The notes beneath the pieces are model-generated. The model was not told the DNA's origin and ran no database searches. It saw only the letters and a list, made by a program, of their open reading frames with translations. The translations under genes were made by a program, and so were the position numbers. A stretch of 64,000 nucleotides of DNA. Source: an uncultured Sphaerochaeta sp. GTDB taxonomy: Bacteria > Spirochaetota > Spirochaetia > Sphaerochaetales > Sphaerochaetaceae. This document shows, in pieces, positions 24,716 through 33,782 of the stretch. Within the stretch, counting starts at the first letter, position 1, and each line of letters begins with the position of its first letter. Location of the stretch: assembly GCF_963666015.1 (NCBI RefSeq), contig NZ_OY762555.1:2170001-2234000 (forward strand), in the 5' to 3' direction.

Positions 24716-26596
24716 TTGATAAAGATTTTGATTGTTGTTCCCTACCAAGAGTTGCAAGAAGCATTCGATCAAGTCATCCAGAGTTATGACCTGGATACAA
24801 TTGAAGTGCGTACAACCCATATCTATGGAAGTAATCCCCAAAAGATTGTACCTCTTGCTGCTGATATCATTGTAGCCCGTGGAATCACTGCACAGGCAAT
24901 TGCCCACCAGAAACCATCGGTGCATGTTGTGCCCATTGCACTCAGTAGCGCGGATTTGCTTAGTGCGCTCGCCAAAGCTAAAAAAAAGAACAGCAATGCC
25001 CATATCGGGGTAGTCACGAATGAGCAGCTTTGTGACCAGGAGTTGATCAGCACCTTGGTTGGACAGCCTGTATCAATCTTCCAGGTAACCGATGAGAAAG
25101 ACGTAAAGATAGGACTGGAGCATCTTGCAAGAAAGGGTTGTACCCTTTTTGTTGGAGGACTCACAATGTGTCGCCTGTGTGAGGAGCAGCAGTTTTCGCA
25201 TGTGCATGTAAAGAGTGGCTATCAGGCAGTTGTCCATGCAGTGGCAGAGGCTGTTGCAGCCGCTCGCTCTCTGGAGCGGGCACAAACAAGGGGAAATCTG
25301 CTTGGGACACTGCTCAACAATGCCGCATATGCGCTGCTTGCGATCAACAGTAGTGCTACTATCATTGCAGCCAACCGGCAAGCTGAACAACTTTTTGGTA
25401 CTACATCCCTGTTGGGAAAACAACTGATGGAAGTTTATCAATCGGGGAAGTGGGATCTTGCCTTGAAGGTAGGGAAGAAAGAGATACTCGTGCCGATTGC
25501 AGGCAAGCAGTTCTTGGTAACTCAACAGCCGATCAGCATGGATGAGGAGACATCAGGCTTCCTCTTCACATTCCAGAATACAGAAGCAATCCAGCAGACA
25601 GAGCATATGATCAGGACGGAGCTGAGCAGAAAAGGCTTGGTCGCCAAATATACATTCTCCAACATTGTGACACAGAATGCCCAGATGAAGGCTCTGGTGG
25701 AGAAAGCCAGAAGGTTCAGCCAGGTTCCAGGTGCCGTACTCCTTCTCGGAGAGACTGGAACAGGAAAGGAGTTGTTTGCCCAGAGCATACACAATGAATC
25801 GCCCCGTGCCTCGCAGCCTTTTGTTGCAGTGAACTGTGCAGCACTTCCAGAGCAATTGTTGGAGAGTGAGTTGTTCGGGTACTCCGAGGGGGCCTTCACC
25901 GGTGCAAGCAAGGGAGGAAAACCTGGGTTGTTTGAATTGGCTCATAAGGGCACCATTTTCCTCGATGAAATAGCAGAGATGCCGATAGTCGTGCAGGCGA
26001 AACTGCTTCGTGTCCTTCAGGAGCGAGAGGTTCGCCGAGTAGGGGCTGACATGGTTGTTCCTGTAGATGTGAGAGTCATTAGTGCTGCAAACAGCAATAT
26101 CCTGCAGAAAGTGCAGGATGGTTCATTCCGCCTTGATCTGTTCTATCGTATTAGTCTGTTGAGCCTGATGCTGATTCCTTTGCGTGAGCGTCCCGAGGAT
26201 ATCGGGTTGTTGTTCTCTCATTTTGCCACGCAATACTGCGAGCGGCATGGACTGAATGGTATCAACATCAACACAGAGGCTTTGGAGATGCTTGAACAGT
26301 TCTACTGGCCCGGGAACATCCGCGAGTTGCGGAATGCAGCAGAACGGCTTGCAATTCTCCATACCTCCGACAGGGTTGGCGTCCGAGAGATAGAGCAACT
26401 TGATATCGGGTCTACTGGCTTGTACCTTGAAACAAAGGAAACAGAAAAACAAAAGCCAAAAAAGAAAAAACGCTCCGATCACGAGCTGTATGAGCAGTTC
26501 CTCGCCAGTGGTTTGACTCGGGAGGAATTCGCCAAGGAGGTCGGTATAAGCAGGACAACGCTTTGGAGGAAGTTCTCCCGATTTGAAATAGAGTAG
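24716..26596 (+). CDS. Sigma-54-dependent activator with PrpR-type sensor domain
   Basis: A 626-residue enhancer-binding protein. Residues 1-175 match the PrpR N-terminal sensor, 195-290 a PAS-like domain, and about 315-545 the AAA+ domain with Walker A GETGTGKE (345-352) and GAFTGA (392-397), the sigma-54 contact loop. A C-terminal helix-turn-helix (EEFAKEVGISRTTLWRKF) follows a Lys-rich linker. The sensor holds a C-x-x-C pair (Cys152, Cys155), which is unusual. The start is TTG after GAGGTG. It is transcribed towards a consensus sigma-54 promoter 186 bases after its stop, so its target is almost certainly the pdxA/TTT operon. The inducer is probably a carboxylate. Confidence 0.92.
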   Translation: MIKILIVVPYQELQEAFDQVIQSYDLDTIEVRTTHIYGSNPQKIVPLAADIIVARGITAQAIAHQKPSVHVVPIALSSADLLSALAKAKKKNSNAHIGVVTNEQLCDQELISTLVGQPVSIFQVTDEKDVKIGLEHLARKGCTLFVGGLTMCRLCEEQQFSHVHVKSGYQAVVHAVAEAVAAARSLERAQTRGNLLGTLLNNAAYALLAINSSATIIAANRQAEQLFGTTSLLGKQLMEVYQSGKWDLALKVGKKEILVPIAGKQFLVTQQPISMDEETSGFLFTFQNTEAIQQTEHMIRTELSRKGLVAKYTFSNIVTQNAQMKALVEKARRFSQVPGAVLLLGETGTGKELFAQSIHNESPRASQPFVAVNCAALPEQLLESELFGYSEGAFTGASKGGKPGLFELAHKGTIFLDEIAEMPIVVQAKLLRVLQEREVRRVGADMVVPVDVRVISAANSNILQKVQDGSFRLDLFYRISLLSLMLIPLRERPEDIGLLFSHFATQYCERHGLNGININTEALEMLEQFYWPGNIRELRNAAERLAILHTSDRVGVREIEQLDIGSTGLYLETKETEKQKPKKKKRSDHELYEQFLASGLTREEFAKEVGISRTTLWRKFSRFEIE

Positions 26597-26599
26597 ATA

Positions 26600-26655
26600 T
26601 GTTTCATAAACGTTTCAAATGAAACATGAAACATTTTGAATGTAACATTGAAACA
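26600..26655. promoter_or_regulatory. Cluster of TGAAACA repeats, probable activator-binding sites
   Basis: TGAAACA occurs at 26620-26626, 26627-26633 and 26649-26655, with TGTAACA at 26641 and the reverse TGTTTCA at 26600-26606. GTTTCA/TGAAAC (26612-26625) is a perfect inverted repeat with a two-base spacer. The cluster sits 130-180 bases upstream of the -24/-12 promoter, the usual place for enhancer sites. TGTAACATTGA also spans the activator's own start codon (24709-24719). Confidence 0.6.
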
Positions 26656-26729
26656 TGTTAAAAAAGTCTTAAAAATTTTTAGGAAATTGTAGGAAATTTT
26701 TCATATTTGGTTACTTTACTAGGAGATAT

Positions 26730-26768
26730 GTGTATACAAGAATCCATTATATAATAGATTGTATACAA
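26730..26768. promoter_or_regulatory. Pair of TTGTATACAA-type operators
   Basis: GTGTATACAA at 26730-26739 (nine of ten) and the perfect palindrome TTGTATACAA at 26759-26768, extendable to ATTGTATACAAT. The spacing of 29 bases is close to three helical turns. The second site ends 13 bases before the -24 element, where a bound repressor could hinder activator looping or polymerase binding. Confidence 0.65.
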
Positions 26769-26781
26769 TAGATTGTAAACT

Positions 26782-26797
26782 TGGCACGTTAGTTGCT
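26782..26797 (+). promoter_or_regulatory. Sigma-54 promoter (-24/-12)
   Basis: TGGCACG 26782-26788, four bases, TTGCT 26793-26797: an exact match to TGGCACG-N4-TTGC(A/T), with the GG and GC doublets correctly placed. Expected start near 26808, 50 bases before the pdxA-like gene. Confidence 0.9.
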
Positions 26798-26857
26798 ACC
26801 TCTATTGCCGGAGTGACGAGTATTGTTACTCACTGCAAGTATGAAGAGGAGTAATCC

Positions 26858-27865
26858 ATGAACGATAAACCTGTATTGGGACTTTTAATCGGAGACGGAG
26901 CCGGAGTCGGACCAGAGATCATCGCCAAGCTGGCTGTTGGTAAATTTTTTGAACAGTATTGTAAACCAGTGGTCATTGGTGATGTACGTATACTTGAGCG
27001 TGCATTCTCTGTGATTGGGTCCTCTGTTCCCTTGCAGGTGATAGGCGATGTGTATGAAGCTGACTGGAGCAAGGGCCTCCCAATCCTTGACCAGAAAGAT
27101 CAGGACCCTGAAGTGGTGAATTTTGGTACCCTGACCACAGAGGCAGGAAAGGCAAACCTTAATGCTCTGGAACTTGGTGTTTCCTTGTATAAAGAGAAGA
27201 AGATTGAAGGTTTCTGTTTCGCTCCTTTCCATAAAGCAGGACTCAAGCAGGCAGGAAGCAAGGTGGAGAGTGAACACCACTTACTCGCCCAGTTGTTCAA
27301 CCATACTGAGCCCTTTGGGGAGATCAATGTGTTGGGTGACCTCTGGACTACCCGAACCACCAGCCATATTCCCATCAGTGAGGTAAGCAAGAACTTGACG
27401 GTAGAGAGTATCCTGCGTGCAGTACGTCTTGCCAACGCATCCTTGAAGAACAGTGGCATCACAAAGCCACGTCTTGCTCTTGCTGCACTGAATCCCCACG
27501 CTGGAGAGAATGGCCTCTGTGGCCGTGAAGAGATTGATGTAATCATCCCAGCTATTGAGAAAGCAAGAGAGATGGGAATTGATGCAACCGGGCCATATCC
27601 AAGTGACATCACCTTCATCAAGGCCTTCCGTGGTGATTTTGACGGGGTAGTGACCATGTACCATGACCAGGGACAGATCGCTCTGAAACTCAGGGGATTT
27701 GATGAAGGCATCACCATTGCTGGAGGCCTTCCCGCTCCTATTGTTACCTGTGCACATGGTACGGCTTATGATATCGCCGGAACCGGTGTTGTGAAAACCA
27801 GCGCTTTTGAGAATGCAGTGAAAATGGCCTCCCGTATGGCCAACCACCTGCGTCAACAAGCGTAA
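26858..27865 (+). CDS. PdxA-family dehydrogenase (4-phospho-hydroxyacid dehydrogenase type, likely catabolic)
   Basis: A 335-residue NAD-dependent oxidative decarboxylase of the PdxA family. Metal ligands are visible in SEHHLLAQLF, NPHAGENGLCGREE and MYHDQGQIALK. Biosynthetic PdxA acts in vitamin B6 synthesis; PdxA2-type members turn phosphorylated threonate or erythronate into dihydroxyacetone phosphate. The first place in a sigma-54-controlled TTT operon argues for a catabolic role. The DUF1537 kinase that normally supplies the PdxA2 substrate is absent from the window, so the substrate is open. Confidence 0.85.
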   Translation: MNDKPVLGLLIGDGAGVGPEIIAKLAVGKFFEQYCKPVVIGDVRILERAFSVIGSSVPLQVIGDVYEADWSKGLPILDQKDQDPEVVNFGTLTTEAGKANLNALELGVSLYKEKKIEGFCFAPFHKAGLKQAGSKVESEHHLLAQLFNHTEPFGEINVLGDLWTTRTTSHIPISEVSKNLTVESILRAVRLANASLKNSGITKPRLALAALNPHAGENGLCGREEIDVIIPAIEKAREMGIDATGPYPSDITFIKAFRGDFDGVVTMYHDQGQIALKLRGFDEGITIAGGLPAPIVTCAHGTAYDIAGTGVVKTSAFENAVKMASRMANHLRQQA

Positions 27866-27878
27866 GGAGAGAGGATAT

Positions 27879-28337
27879 ATGCAATTAAAAAAGGTTACGA
27901 GTCAGATGGTGATTCCTGTAATCACAGCAGTGATAGCTGCACTTTTCATCTATCTCGGGATCAACAAGTACGGCTTTTGGCATGAGCTCAGGGGACCACT
28001 TCCAGGTTTTTTCCCTACTCTCATTGGATTTGCTTTGCTAGCTTTGAGCTTTATTGCCTTCCTGGGTTCTTTCAAGGAAGAGAAGACCTCCTATCCGATT
28101 GAGAGCTGGTTTCCTGCTCTTGGCGTGATCGCCATCATGCTTGCCACTCTGGTCATTGGGATGATTCCCAGCCTTGCACTCTTTGTCATTCTTTGGCTCA
28201 AGTGGTACGAAAAGTATAGTTGGAAGACAACCCTCATCGGGTTGGCTGTCATCATGGCCATTGTAATTGGAGCCTTCGTCATGTGGCTCGGAGTTCCCTT
28301 CCCGAAGGGAATCATCTACAACTGGATCGCGTACTGA
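27879..28337 (+). CDS. tctB: TTT transporter small membrane subunit (TctB)
   Basis: A 152-residue protein with four hydrophobic helices, starting 13 bases after the pdxA-like gene with AAGGAGAGAG before the ATG. The segment RGPLPGFFPTLIGFALLALSFIAF is typical of TctB proteins (P-G-x-x-P after the first helix). It forms the membrane part with the TctA subunit encoded next. Confidence 0.88.
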   Translation: MQLKKVTSQMVIPVITAVIAALFIYLGINKYGFWHELRGPLPGFFPTLIGFALLALSFIAFLGSFKEEKTSYPIESWFPALGVIAIMLATLVIGMIPSLALFVILWLKWYEKYSWKTTLIGLAVIMAIVIGAFVMWLGVPFPKGIIYNWIAY

Positions 28338-28347
28338 GGAGCATGCA

Positions 28348-29856
28348 ATGGAAAATCTAGAAATGCTATTCATGGGCTTTTCAGTAGTCCTTACCTTTCA
28401 GAATGTTATGGTTACCATGCTTGGTGCTGTACTCGGCCTTGTGGTCGGTGCAATGCCTGGTATTGGTTCCCTCGCAGGGGTTGCCCTGTTGCTTCCCCTT
28501 ACCTATAAGTTCAATCCAACCACCGCAATCATCATGCTTGGTGCACTCTATTACTCCAACATGTATGGTGGATCGTTCAGCGCAATCCTCCTGAACATCC
28601 CTGGAGACTCTCCTGCTGTCATGACCGCCCTTGATGGGTATCCGATGGCAACCAAGCGGAATAGGCCTGGTCAGGCACTGTTCACTTCCAATCTTTCCTC
28701 CTTTATCGGTGGTTTCATTGGAATGATCATCCTTACCTTTATGGGCCCTGCGCTTGCAGAGCTCGGACTCAAGTTTGGTCCTGCTGAGATGACTTCTCTC
28801 TTGTTGGTTGCGATGACTTCCATCGGCTGGCTGGTAGGGGAAAGTCCGACCAAGGGCGTTGTTTTGACCTTGGTTGGTATCCTGCTGGCAACAATGGGTA
28901 TGGATACGCTTACAGGAAGCCCCCGTTACGACTTCGGCAACATGTATCTGCTCGGGGGTATTCCTTTTACACCGTTCGTCATTGGAGCGGTCGGTTTCAG
29001 CCAGGTGCTCAAATTGATGGCGGAGCGAAACAAGAAGGTTGATGTCAATCTGACACAGAAGCTGACGATCAAAGGCTCTATGTTGACCCTCCATGATGTA
29101 CGCCGCCTTGTTCCTCCCGCTATCCGCAGCGGTTTCATGGGAACCTTTGTTGGTGTACTTCCCGGAGCTGGTGCGACAACCGGAGCATTCCTTGGGTATG
29201 CAGCGCAGAAAGCCTTCAAAAGCGAAGAGCCGCTTGGCAGCGGTGCCATCGAGGGAATCGCTAGCTGTGAGGCAGCAAACAACGCCGCCGCCGCTGGGTC
29301 CTTTGCTCCCTTGCTTGCCTTGGGTATCCCCGGTAGTGGTACCGGTGCAGTCTTGCTTGGTGGATTGATGATGTGGGGTCTGAATCCTGGACCACTGCTT
29401 TTCTCCAGCAATCCTGACTTTGCATGGGGCTTGATTGCCAGCTTGTTCCTCGCAAACATACTCACCCTGTTCATTTCCCTTGGGGTTATTCCCTTCCTGA
29501 TCAAGATCCTCACCGTCCCGGTACGGATTCTGATCCCGATCATCACCGTGGTCTGTGTGGTTGGTGGCTACAGTACCAGTAACTCCATGTATGGTGTGAT
29601 CATCATGTTCCTCTCTGGGTTGTTCGGGTATATCCTTGACCGCAATGGCTATGGAGTAGCTCCTATGCTGCTGTCGTTCGTCTTGGCCCCACTGCTTGAA
29701 TCGAACATGCGTAAGGCCTTCATCATCAGCAATGGTGGTTTGGGAATCTTCGTTGACAAGCCGATTTCTGCCTTCCTGTTGTTGGCTCTCTTGGCAATCG
29801 TAATGACCCCTGTGGTGAAGTTCATTCTCCGCAAGGCAGGCATTCGAAAGAAATAA
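28348..29856 (+). CDS. tctA: TTT transporter large membrane subunit (TctA)
   Basis: A 502-residue membrane protein with about 12 helices. The start at 28348 follows GAGGAGC; the longer in-frame start at 28267 only re-reads tctB. Family marks are LVVGAMPGIGSLAGVALLLPLTY and the repeat copy VGVLPGAGATTGAFLGYA, plus YGGSFSAILLNIPGD. It carries a carboxylate with a cation-coupled mechanism, fed by a TctC receptor (next gene). The operon order pdxA-tctB-tctA-tctC is unusual in placing the receptor last. Confidence 0.92.
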   Translation: MENLEMLFMGFSVVLTFQNVMVTMLGAVLGLVVGAMPGIGSLAGVALLLPLTYKFNPTTAIIMLGALYYSNMYGGSFSAILLNIPGDSPAVMTALDGYPMATKRNRPGQALFTSNLSSFIGGFIGMIILTFMGPALAELGLKFGPAEMTSLLLVAMTSIGWLVGESPTKGVVLTLVGILLATMGMDTLTGSPRYDFGNMYLLGGIPFTPFVIGAVGFSQVLKLMAERNKKVDVNLTQKLTIKGSMLTLHDVRRLVPPAIRSGFMGTFVGVLPGAGATTGAFLGYAAQKAFKSEEPLGSGAIEGIASCEAANNAAAAGSFAPLLALGIPGSGTGAVLLGGLMMWGLNPGPLLFSSNPDFAWGLIASLFLANILTLFISLGVIPFLIKILTVPVRILIPIITVVCVVGGYSTSNSMYGVIIMFLSGLFGYILDRNGYGVAPMLLSFVLAPLLESNMRKAFIISNGGLGIFVDKPISAFLLLALLAIVMTPVVKFILRKAGIRKK

Positions 29857-29935
29857 GGTGTTATTTCCTCATAAGAGGAATTGGATATTGGAAAATGTGG
29901 GAGTAATCCCACGAGAAAAAAGAGGAGATAGAGAA

Positions 29936-30934
29936 ATGAGAAAAATTGCTCTAGTATTGGCCTTGGTTTTGTTGGTAAGTATGTCCGTTTTCGCAAACGG
30001 AACTGCTGAAGCTGCAGATGGTGCAGAGAAGTCCTTCGTACCTACCCGTAATGTTGACTGGTATGTGACCAGCTCCCCCGGTGGTGGTTCCGACATTTTC
30101 ACCCGTACGATTACCGACATTGCTACTGAAGAGGATCTAATCAACGGACAGAATTTTGTTATTCAGTACAAGACCGATGGTGCTGGTGAGGTTGGTAGAC
30201 TGCTTGTTTCCAACATCAAGGCTGGCGTCCAGGCAGACCACACCTTGTTGACCTTCAACAGTGGTGACTTGATGCCGATGGTTAAGAACACCAATAATAG
30301 ATTCCAGAATTTTCAGCCCATTGCTCACATGGCTGTAGATAAGCACTTGATCTTCATCGGTGAGTACTCCAAGTACACCAGCGCTGAAGAGATCATTGAA
30401 GCTTTGAACAATGGAGAGAGATTGGTTCTTGGTGGTTCCAAGGGTGATGACATCGCTTGTCACGCTGCTCTTATCAAGGAACTTGGTGTTACCCAGGATC
30501 AGCTTTCCTACATTGCACACGATGCAACCAGTGGTGCTATCACTGCAATTCTTGGTGGTCACTTCGACCTCTTGATCTCCAAGCCTGCAGCAGCTTCCCA
30601 GTATGTTGAAGCTGGTAAGCTTACCCCGGTTCTGGCTCTTTCCACCAGCCGTTTCCCTGGAAACCTCAGTGGTGCTCCGACCCTCAGCGAGCTCGGTTAC
30701 GAGAACGTAGAGGTTCCCAACTGGAGATCTGTTGTTGCTCCTAAGAGCATGAGTGCTGCTGCAGTTACCTACTGGAGCAATGTCATGAAGCAGGTCAACG
30801 ACACCGACGCTTGGCAGAAAGGCTACATCGAGAAGCAGAAGCTGGTTCCCGATTTCATGGACACCGATACCTACAGAGCGTATGGTATGAAGTTCCAGGC
30901 TGACTACCTTGAGTCAATCGGTAAGTCTGAGTAA
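29936..30934 (+). CDS. tctC: TTT solute-binding protein (TctC)
   Basis: A 332-residue periplasmic protein. The start at 29936 gives a signal peptide (MRKIALVLALVLLVSMSVFANG) and follows AGAGGAGA. The ligand loop VTSSPGGGSDIFTRTI and the internal LGGSKGDDIACHAAL region match TctC/Bug receptors, which bind mono- or dicarboxylates. GC at codon third positions looks like its neighbours. It is only distantly similar to the second receptor at 32798, implying a different ligand. Confidence 0.9.
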   Translation: MRKIALVLALVLLVSMSVFANGTAEAADGAEKSFVPTRNVDWYVTSSPGGGSDIFTRTITDIATEEDLINGQNFVIQYKTDGAGEVGRLLVSNIKAGVQADHTLLTFNSGDLMPMVKNTNNRFQNFQPIAHMAVDKHLIFIGEYSKYTSAEEIIEALNNGERLVLGGSKGDDIACHAALIKELGVTQDQLSYIAHDATSGAITAILGGHFDLLISKPAAASQYVEAGKLTPVLALSTSRFPGNLSGAPTLSELGYENVEVPNWRSVVAPKSMSAAAVTYWSNVMKQVNDTDAWQKGYIEKQKLVPDFMDTDTYRAYGMKFQADYLESIGKSE

Positions 30935-30961
30935 GGTTTTCCGCGTCATGTGACTTAGATC

Positions 30962-30996
30962 TTGAGGGGTGAAAGAAGGTATCTTTCATCCCTCAA
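30962..30996 (+). terminator. Intercistronic hairpin after tctC
   Basis: Fourteen-base stem TTGAGGGGTGAAAG 30962-30975 with CTTTCATCCCTCAA 30983-30996 (one G-T), loop AAGGTAT, only a short T run. Likely partial terminator or mRNA 3'-end protection between the receptor and the enzyme genes. Confidence 0.65.
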
Positions 30997-31049
30997 TTTC
31001 AAACTACCCTGAATACAAGGGTAATGATGAGAGAAAAGGGGATACTACG

Positions 31050-31712
31050 ATGAAACGTGTTGCACTTATCCATACAGTACGACCAGTATTGGGCAGTTTT
31101 TCAGAGTTGCTGGAAAATGTAGTGGGACAGAAGCTGAAGATTCATAACATTCTTGATGATTTTCTTGCTTCCGATCCTGCTGAGATTGGTTATTTCTCCT
31201 TGGAAAACCGAAAGCGGTTGTTCAATGATCTACAATCTTGTGAACTCACCAAGCCCGATGTCATTGTCGTCACCTGTTCAACACTCAGCCCTGCAGTACA
31301 GCTCATCAGGCCATTTATCAACGTTCCTGTCGTTGCCATTGATGACGCAATGACAGAGAAAGCAGTCCGCATCGGCAAGAAAATCAAGGTAGTTGCCACC
31401 GCCATGAGCACCCTTGAGCCTACCATCAGTAAACTCAAGATGGAAGCAGCAATCGCAGGAACCGAGATAGAAGTGGATGCAGAGGACAATGAACCAGCCT
31501 ATACCGCCATGCGTGCTGGGGATATGGAAACACATAACCGTCTGGTGCTTGAGATGATCAAGCAAGTGAAAGGGTATGACTGTATTGTTCTTGCCCAAGC
31601 TTCCATGGGGCATCTGCAAGAAGAAGCAGAGCAGTTAGCGGGTGTACCGGTACTGGCAAGCCCAGTTCTCTGTTGCCAGAAGGTAAAGAGCATACTGGAA
31701 GGGGAAGTGTAA
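31050..31712 (+). CDS. Asp/Glu/hydantoin racemase-family protein
   Basis: A 220-residue enzyme. The start at 31050 follows AAAAGGGG; the longer frame to 30969 includes the upstream hairpin. Two catalytic-type cysteines are visible in VVTCSTLSP and SPVLCCQK, as in aspartate/glutamate racemases, maleate isomerases and arylmalonate decarboxylases. In a carboxylate operon it may invert or isomerise an alpha-hydroxy- or dicarboxylic acid. The stop overlaps the next start (TAATG). Confidence 0.75.
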   Translation: MKRVALIHTVRPVLGSFSELLENVVGQKLKIHNILDDFLASDPAEIGYFSLENRKRLFNDLQSCELTKPDVIVVTCSTLSPAVQLIRPFINVPVVAIDDAMTEKAVRIGKKIKVVATAMSTLEPTISKLKMEAAIAGTEIEVDAEDNEPAYTAMRAGDMETHNRLVLEMIKQVKGYDCIVLAQASMGHLQEEAEQLAGVPVLASPVLCCQKVKSILEGEV

Positions 31713-32626
31713 TGCATACAGATATCCATGCATTTTGTCGCCTTGGTATAGTGGTCTCTATGGCCTATCCCTCTTGTTCAAATAGTGAACAAGACTATCA
31801 TGCATCTCTCAAGAAGCTTCTTGTAGATCCTACCTTTCAGGTTATGGAGATCGGAAGTCTGCCATTCTCATCGTTGTATGATTCGGTGCCTGCCATGATC
31901 AAGACAGCACACTGTGATAGTACCTATAGTGGACACTCCCTGCTCTTTGCGAAGAAGTTGAACATCAACAGCTTGGATGATGTGGAGAGAAAGCAGGCGG
32001 TTCAGATTTTGAAAACAGGAATCGATGAGGCGTATGCAATGGGAGCGGAGGAGTTCCAGTTCCTCTCACGTGGGTATGAGAAAGGGAAAGAAGATTCCTA
32101 TCTTGATGCGTTGATTGCCTCAACAAAGGAACTTTGTATTTATGCAAAAAGCAAAGGTTCCATGCCGGTCGTTCTTGAGGTTTTTGACCATAACATAGAC
32201 AAGAAGTCACTGCTTGGCCCGTCTTCATTGGTCAAACAGTATGCAGAGGCAGTCTGTCCTGAAAACAATAATTTTGGGATTATGATCGATTGTTCCCATA
32301 TCCCCATGATCGGGGAGAGTATTGATGAGGCTGTTGAGCCTATCAAGCAGTACATCAAGCATGTGCACGTAGGGAATACCCTCATCAGTGATCCCAACCA
32401 TCCCAGTTATGGGGACTATCATCCACGGTTTGGATATTCTGGTTCAGAGAACGACACAGAATACCTTGCTGCTTTCCTGCAGAAAATGAAAGATATTGGC
32501 TACCTCACTGAAGGCGGCAAGAATATTCTCTCCTTTGAGGTAAAACCCCAAGCAGGAGAGGATGCAGACTTGGTGGTAGCAAATGCTAAAAGGACTCTAC
32601 AGGATGCCTGGAGGCAGGTTAATTAA
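31712..32626 (+). CDS. TIM-barrel sugar isomerase/epimerase (AP endonuclease 2 fold)
   Basis: A 304-residue protein. The start at 31712 overlaps the racemase stop. Metal-site features of the xylose isomerase-like barrel are present: VVLEVFDH, IMIDCSHIPM, KHVHVGNT and LSFEVKP near the end (Glu, Asp/His, His, Glu). It probably isomerises or epimerises a sugar or sugar acid. A perfect TTGTATACAA operator starts at the base after its stop codon. Confidence 0.8.
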   Translation: MHTDIHAFCRLGIVVSMAYPSCSNSEQDYHASLKKLLVDPTFQVMEIGSLPFSSLYDSVPAMIKTAHCDSTYSGHSLLFAKKLNINSLDDVERKQAVQILKTGIDEAYAMGAEEFQFLSRGYEKGKEDSYLDALIASTKELCIYAKSKGSMPVVLEVFDHNIDKKSLLGPSSLVKQYAEAVCPENNNFGIMIDCSHIPMIGESIDEAVEPIKQYIKHVHVGNTLISDPNHPSYGDYHPRFGYSGSENDTEYLAAFLQKMKDIGYLTEGGKNILSFEVKPQAGEDADLVVANAKRTLQDAWRQVN

Positions 32627-32636
32627 TTGTATACAA
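32627..32636. promoter_or_regulatory. TTGTATACAA operator
   Basis: Perfect ten-base palindrome directly after the stop codon of the first operon and about 100 bases upstream of the second TTT promoter. It could be an auxiliary site for looping with 32765-32782. Confidence 0.6.
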
Positions 32637-32735
32637 GAGTACTAAGATATACATATTTTCAATAATATTAGTATTTTTTCAGAGTCATTATAATTGTAAA
32701 ATAATTATATATATTAAAGTTAGTTAAGAAAAAAA

Positions 32736-32782
32736 TTGACAAGTGGTTTTTGCTGTGTTACAGTATGTATACAGTATACAAT
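32736..32782 (+). promoter_or_regulatory. Promoter with overlapping GntR-type operator for the second TTT operon
   Basis: TTGACA 32736-32741, spacer 17, TACAGT 32759-32764. Directly after it, ATGTATACAGTATACAAT (32765-32782) carries two overlapping GTATAC palindromes and covers the expected start near 32771. A repressor here would block initiation. Confidence 0.7.
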
Positions 32783-32797
32783 AATTAGGAGAAAAAA

Positions 32798-33766
32798 ATG
32801 AAAAAAGGACTTATGTTACTTCTTTCGATTGTGCTCATCGGGTCTGTTCTTTTCGCCAATGGAAGCAGTGAGGCCAATACTGTTGCCTATCCTTCCAAGA
32901 CTATTCAAATGATTGTTCCGTATGGGGCAGGTGGTGGTGCAGATATTTCTGTTCGATTGCTTACCAAATATCTTGAAGAAGAACTAGGGCAGAAATTTAT
33001 TGTCCAGAATGTAAGCGGTGGTAGTGGTACAATTGGATTCAACCAATTGGCAAATGCTAAAGCAGATGGCTATACCTTGGGGTATTTCTCTTCAACCCAA
33101 TCCAACGATAACCTATTGTTTGAAGGTATCAGGTATGATAATACCTCATTTACTCCGATTTCGATGTATGCAAGTGATCCCCATATTGTCATAGCTTCCA
33201 GGTCTTCCGGTATCACCAATATGCAGGAATTGATTGCTGCAGCAAAAAAGAACCCTGGTGAAATTACCTTTGGGCTCGGTGGTGCTTGGACCAGTCACGA
33301 TTTTCTTCGCATGAACCTTGAAAATGAAGCAGGTATCGAATTTAAGAGAATGGTGTTCCAGGGTGGTGCCGCTGCTGTCACTGCTGTTGCTGGAGAGAAT
33401 TGTACTGTTGCAGTCCCGTTTGTCAGTGAAGCCCTTGCTCAGATTGAGGCAGGAAATGTGGTACCCATCGCAATTTCCAGCAAAAACCGGTATCAGTTGG
33501 CTGATCAGATTCCTACCATCATGGAGTCAGGTCTTGATTTCACACACACCATGTGGAGAGCAATTGTTGGTCCTGCTGGGTTGAGTGATGAAGTTGTACA
33601 GACAATTGATGCAGCAATGGGTAAGGTGATGAGTAATCCTGATTTCCAGAAAGAAGCACTTGCTGCTGGTATTTTTGCTGATTACATGGATGCTGAAGCG
33701 TTTTCTGCTTTCTATGAAGAGAATCACGCTCTTTATAAGAAATTGATTGAAGACGCACAGCTGTAA
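32798..33766 (+). CDS. tctC: TTT solute-binding protein (second TctC)
   Basis: A 322-residue periplasmic receptor with signal peptide MKKGLMLLLSIVLIGSVLFANG. Typical Bug-family features are VPYGAGGGADISVRLLTKYL, the IGFNQLANAKADGYTLGY strand and the later GLGGAWTSHDF. It is much closer to the canonical TctC pattern than the first receptor in the window. AGGAGA lies seven to eight bases before the ATG. A strong terminator-like hairpin follows, then the two membrane subunits. Confidence 0.92.
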   Translation: MKKGLMLLLSIVLIGSVLFANGSSEANTVAYPSKTIQMIVPYGAGGGADISVRLLTKYLEEELGQKFIVQNVSGGSGTIGFNQLANAKADGYTLGYFSSTQSNDNLLFEGIRYDNTSFTPISMYASDPHIVIASRSSGITNMQELIAAAKKNPGEITFGLGGAWTSHDFLRMNLENEAGIEFKRMVFQGGAAAVTAVAGENCTVAVPFVSEALAQIEAGNVVPIAISSKNRYQLADQIPTIMESGLDFTHTMWRAIVGPAGLSDEVVQTIDAAMGKVMSNPDFQKEALAAGIFADYMDAEAFSAFYEENHALYKKLIEDAQL

Positions 33767-33782
33767 CAATGTGTCTCTAAGG

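Noticed and set aside
26858..27865. Calling the PdxA-like gene vitamin B6 biosynthetic
   Set aside because: It heads a sigma-54-controlled transporter operon with no pdx partners, which fits catabolic PdxA2-type members better.
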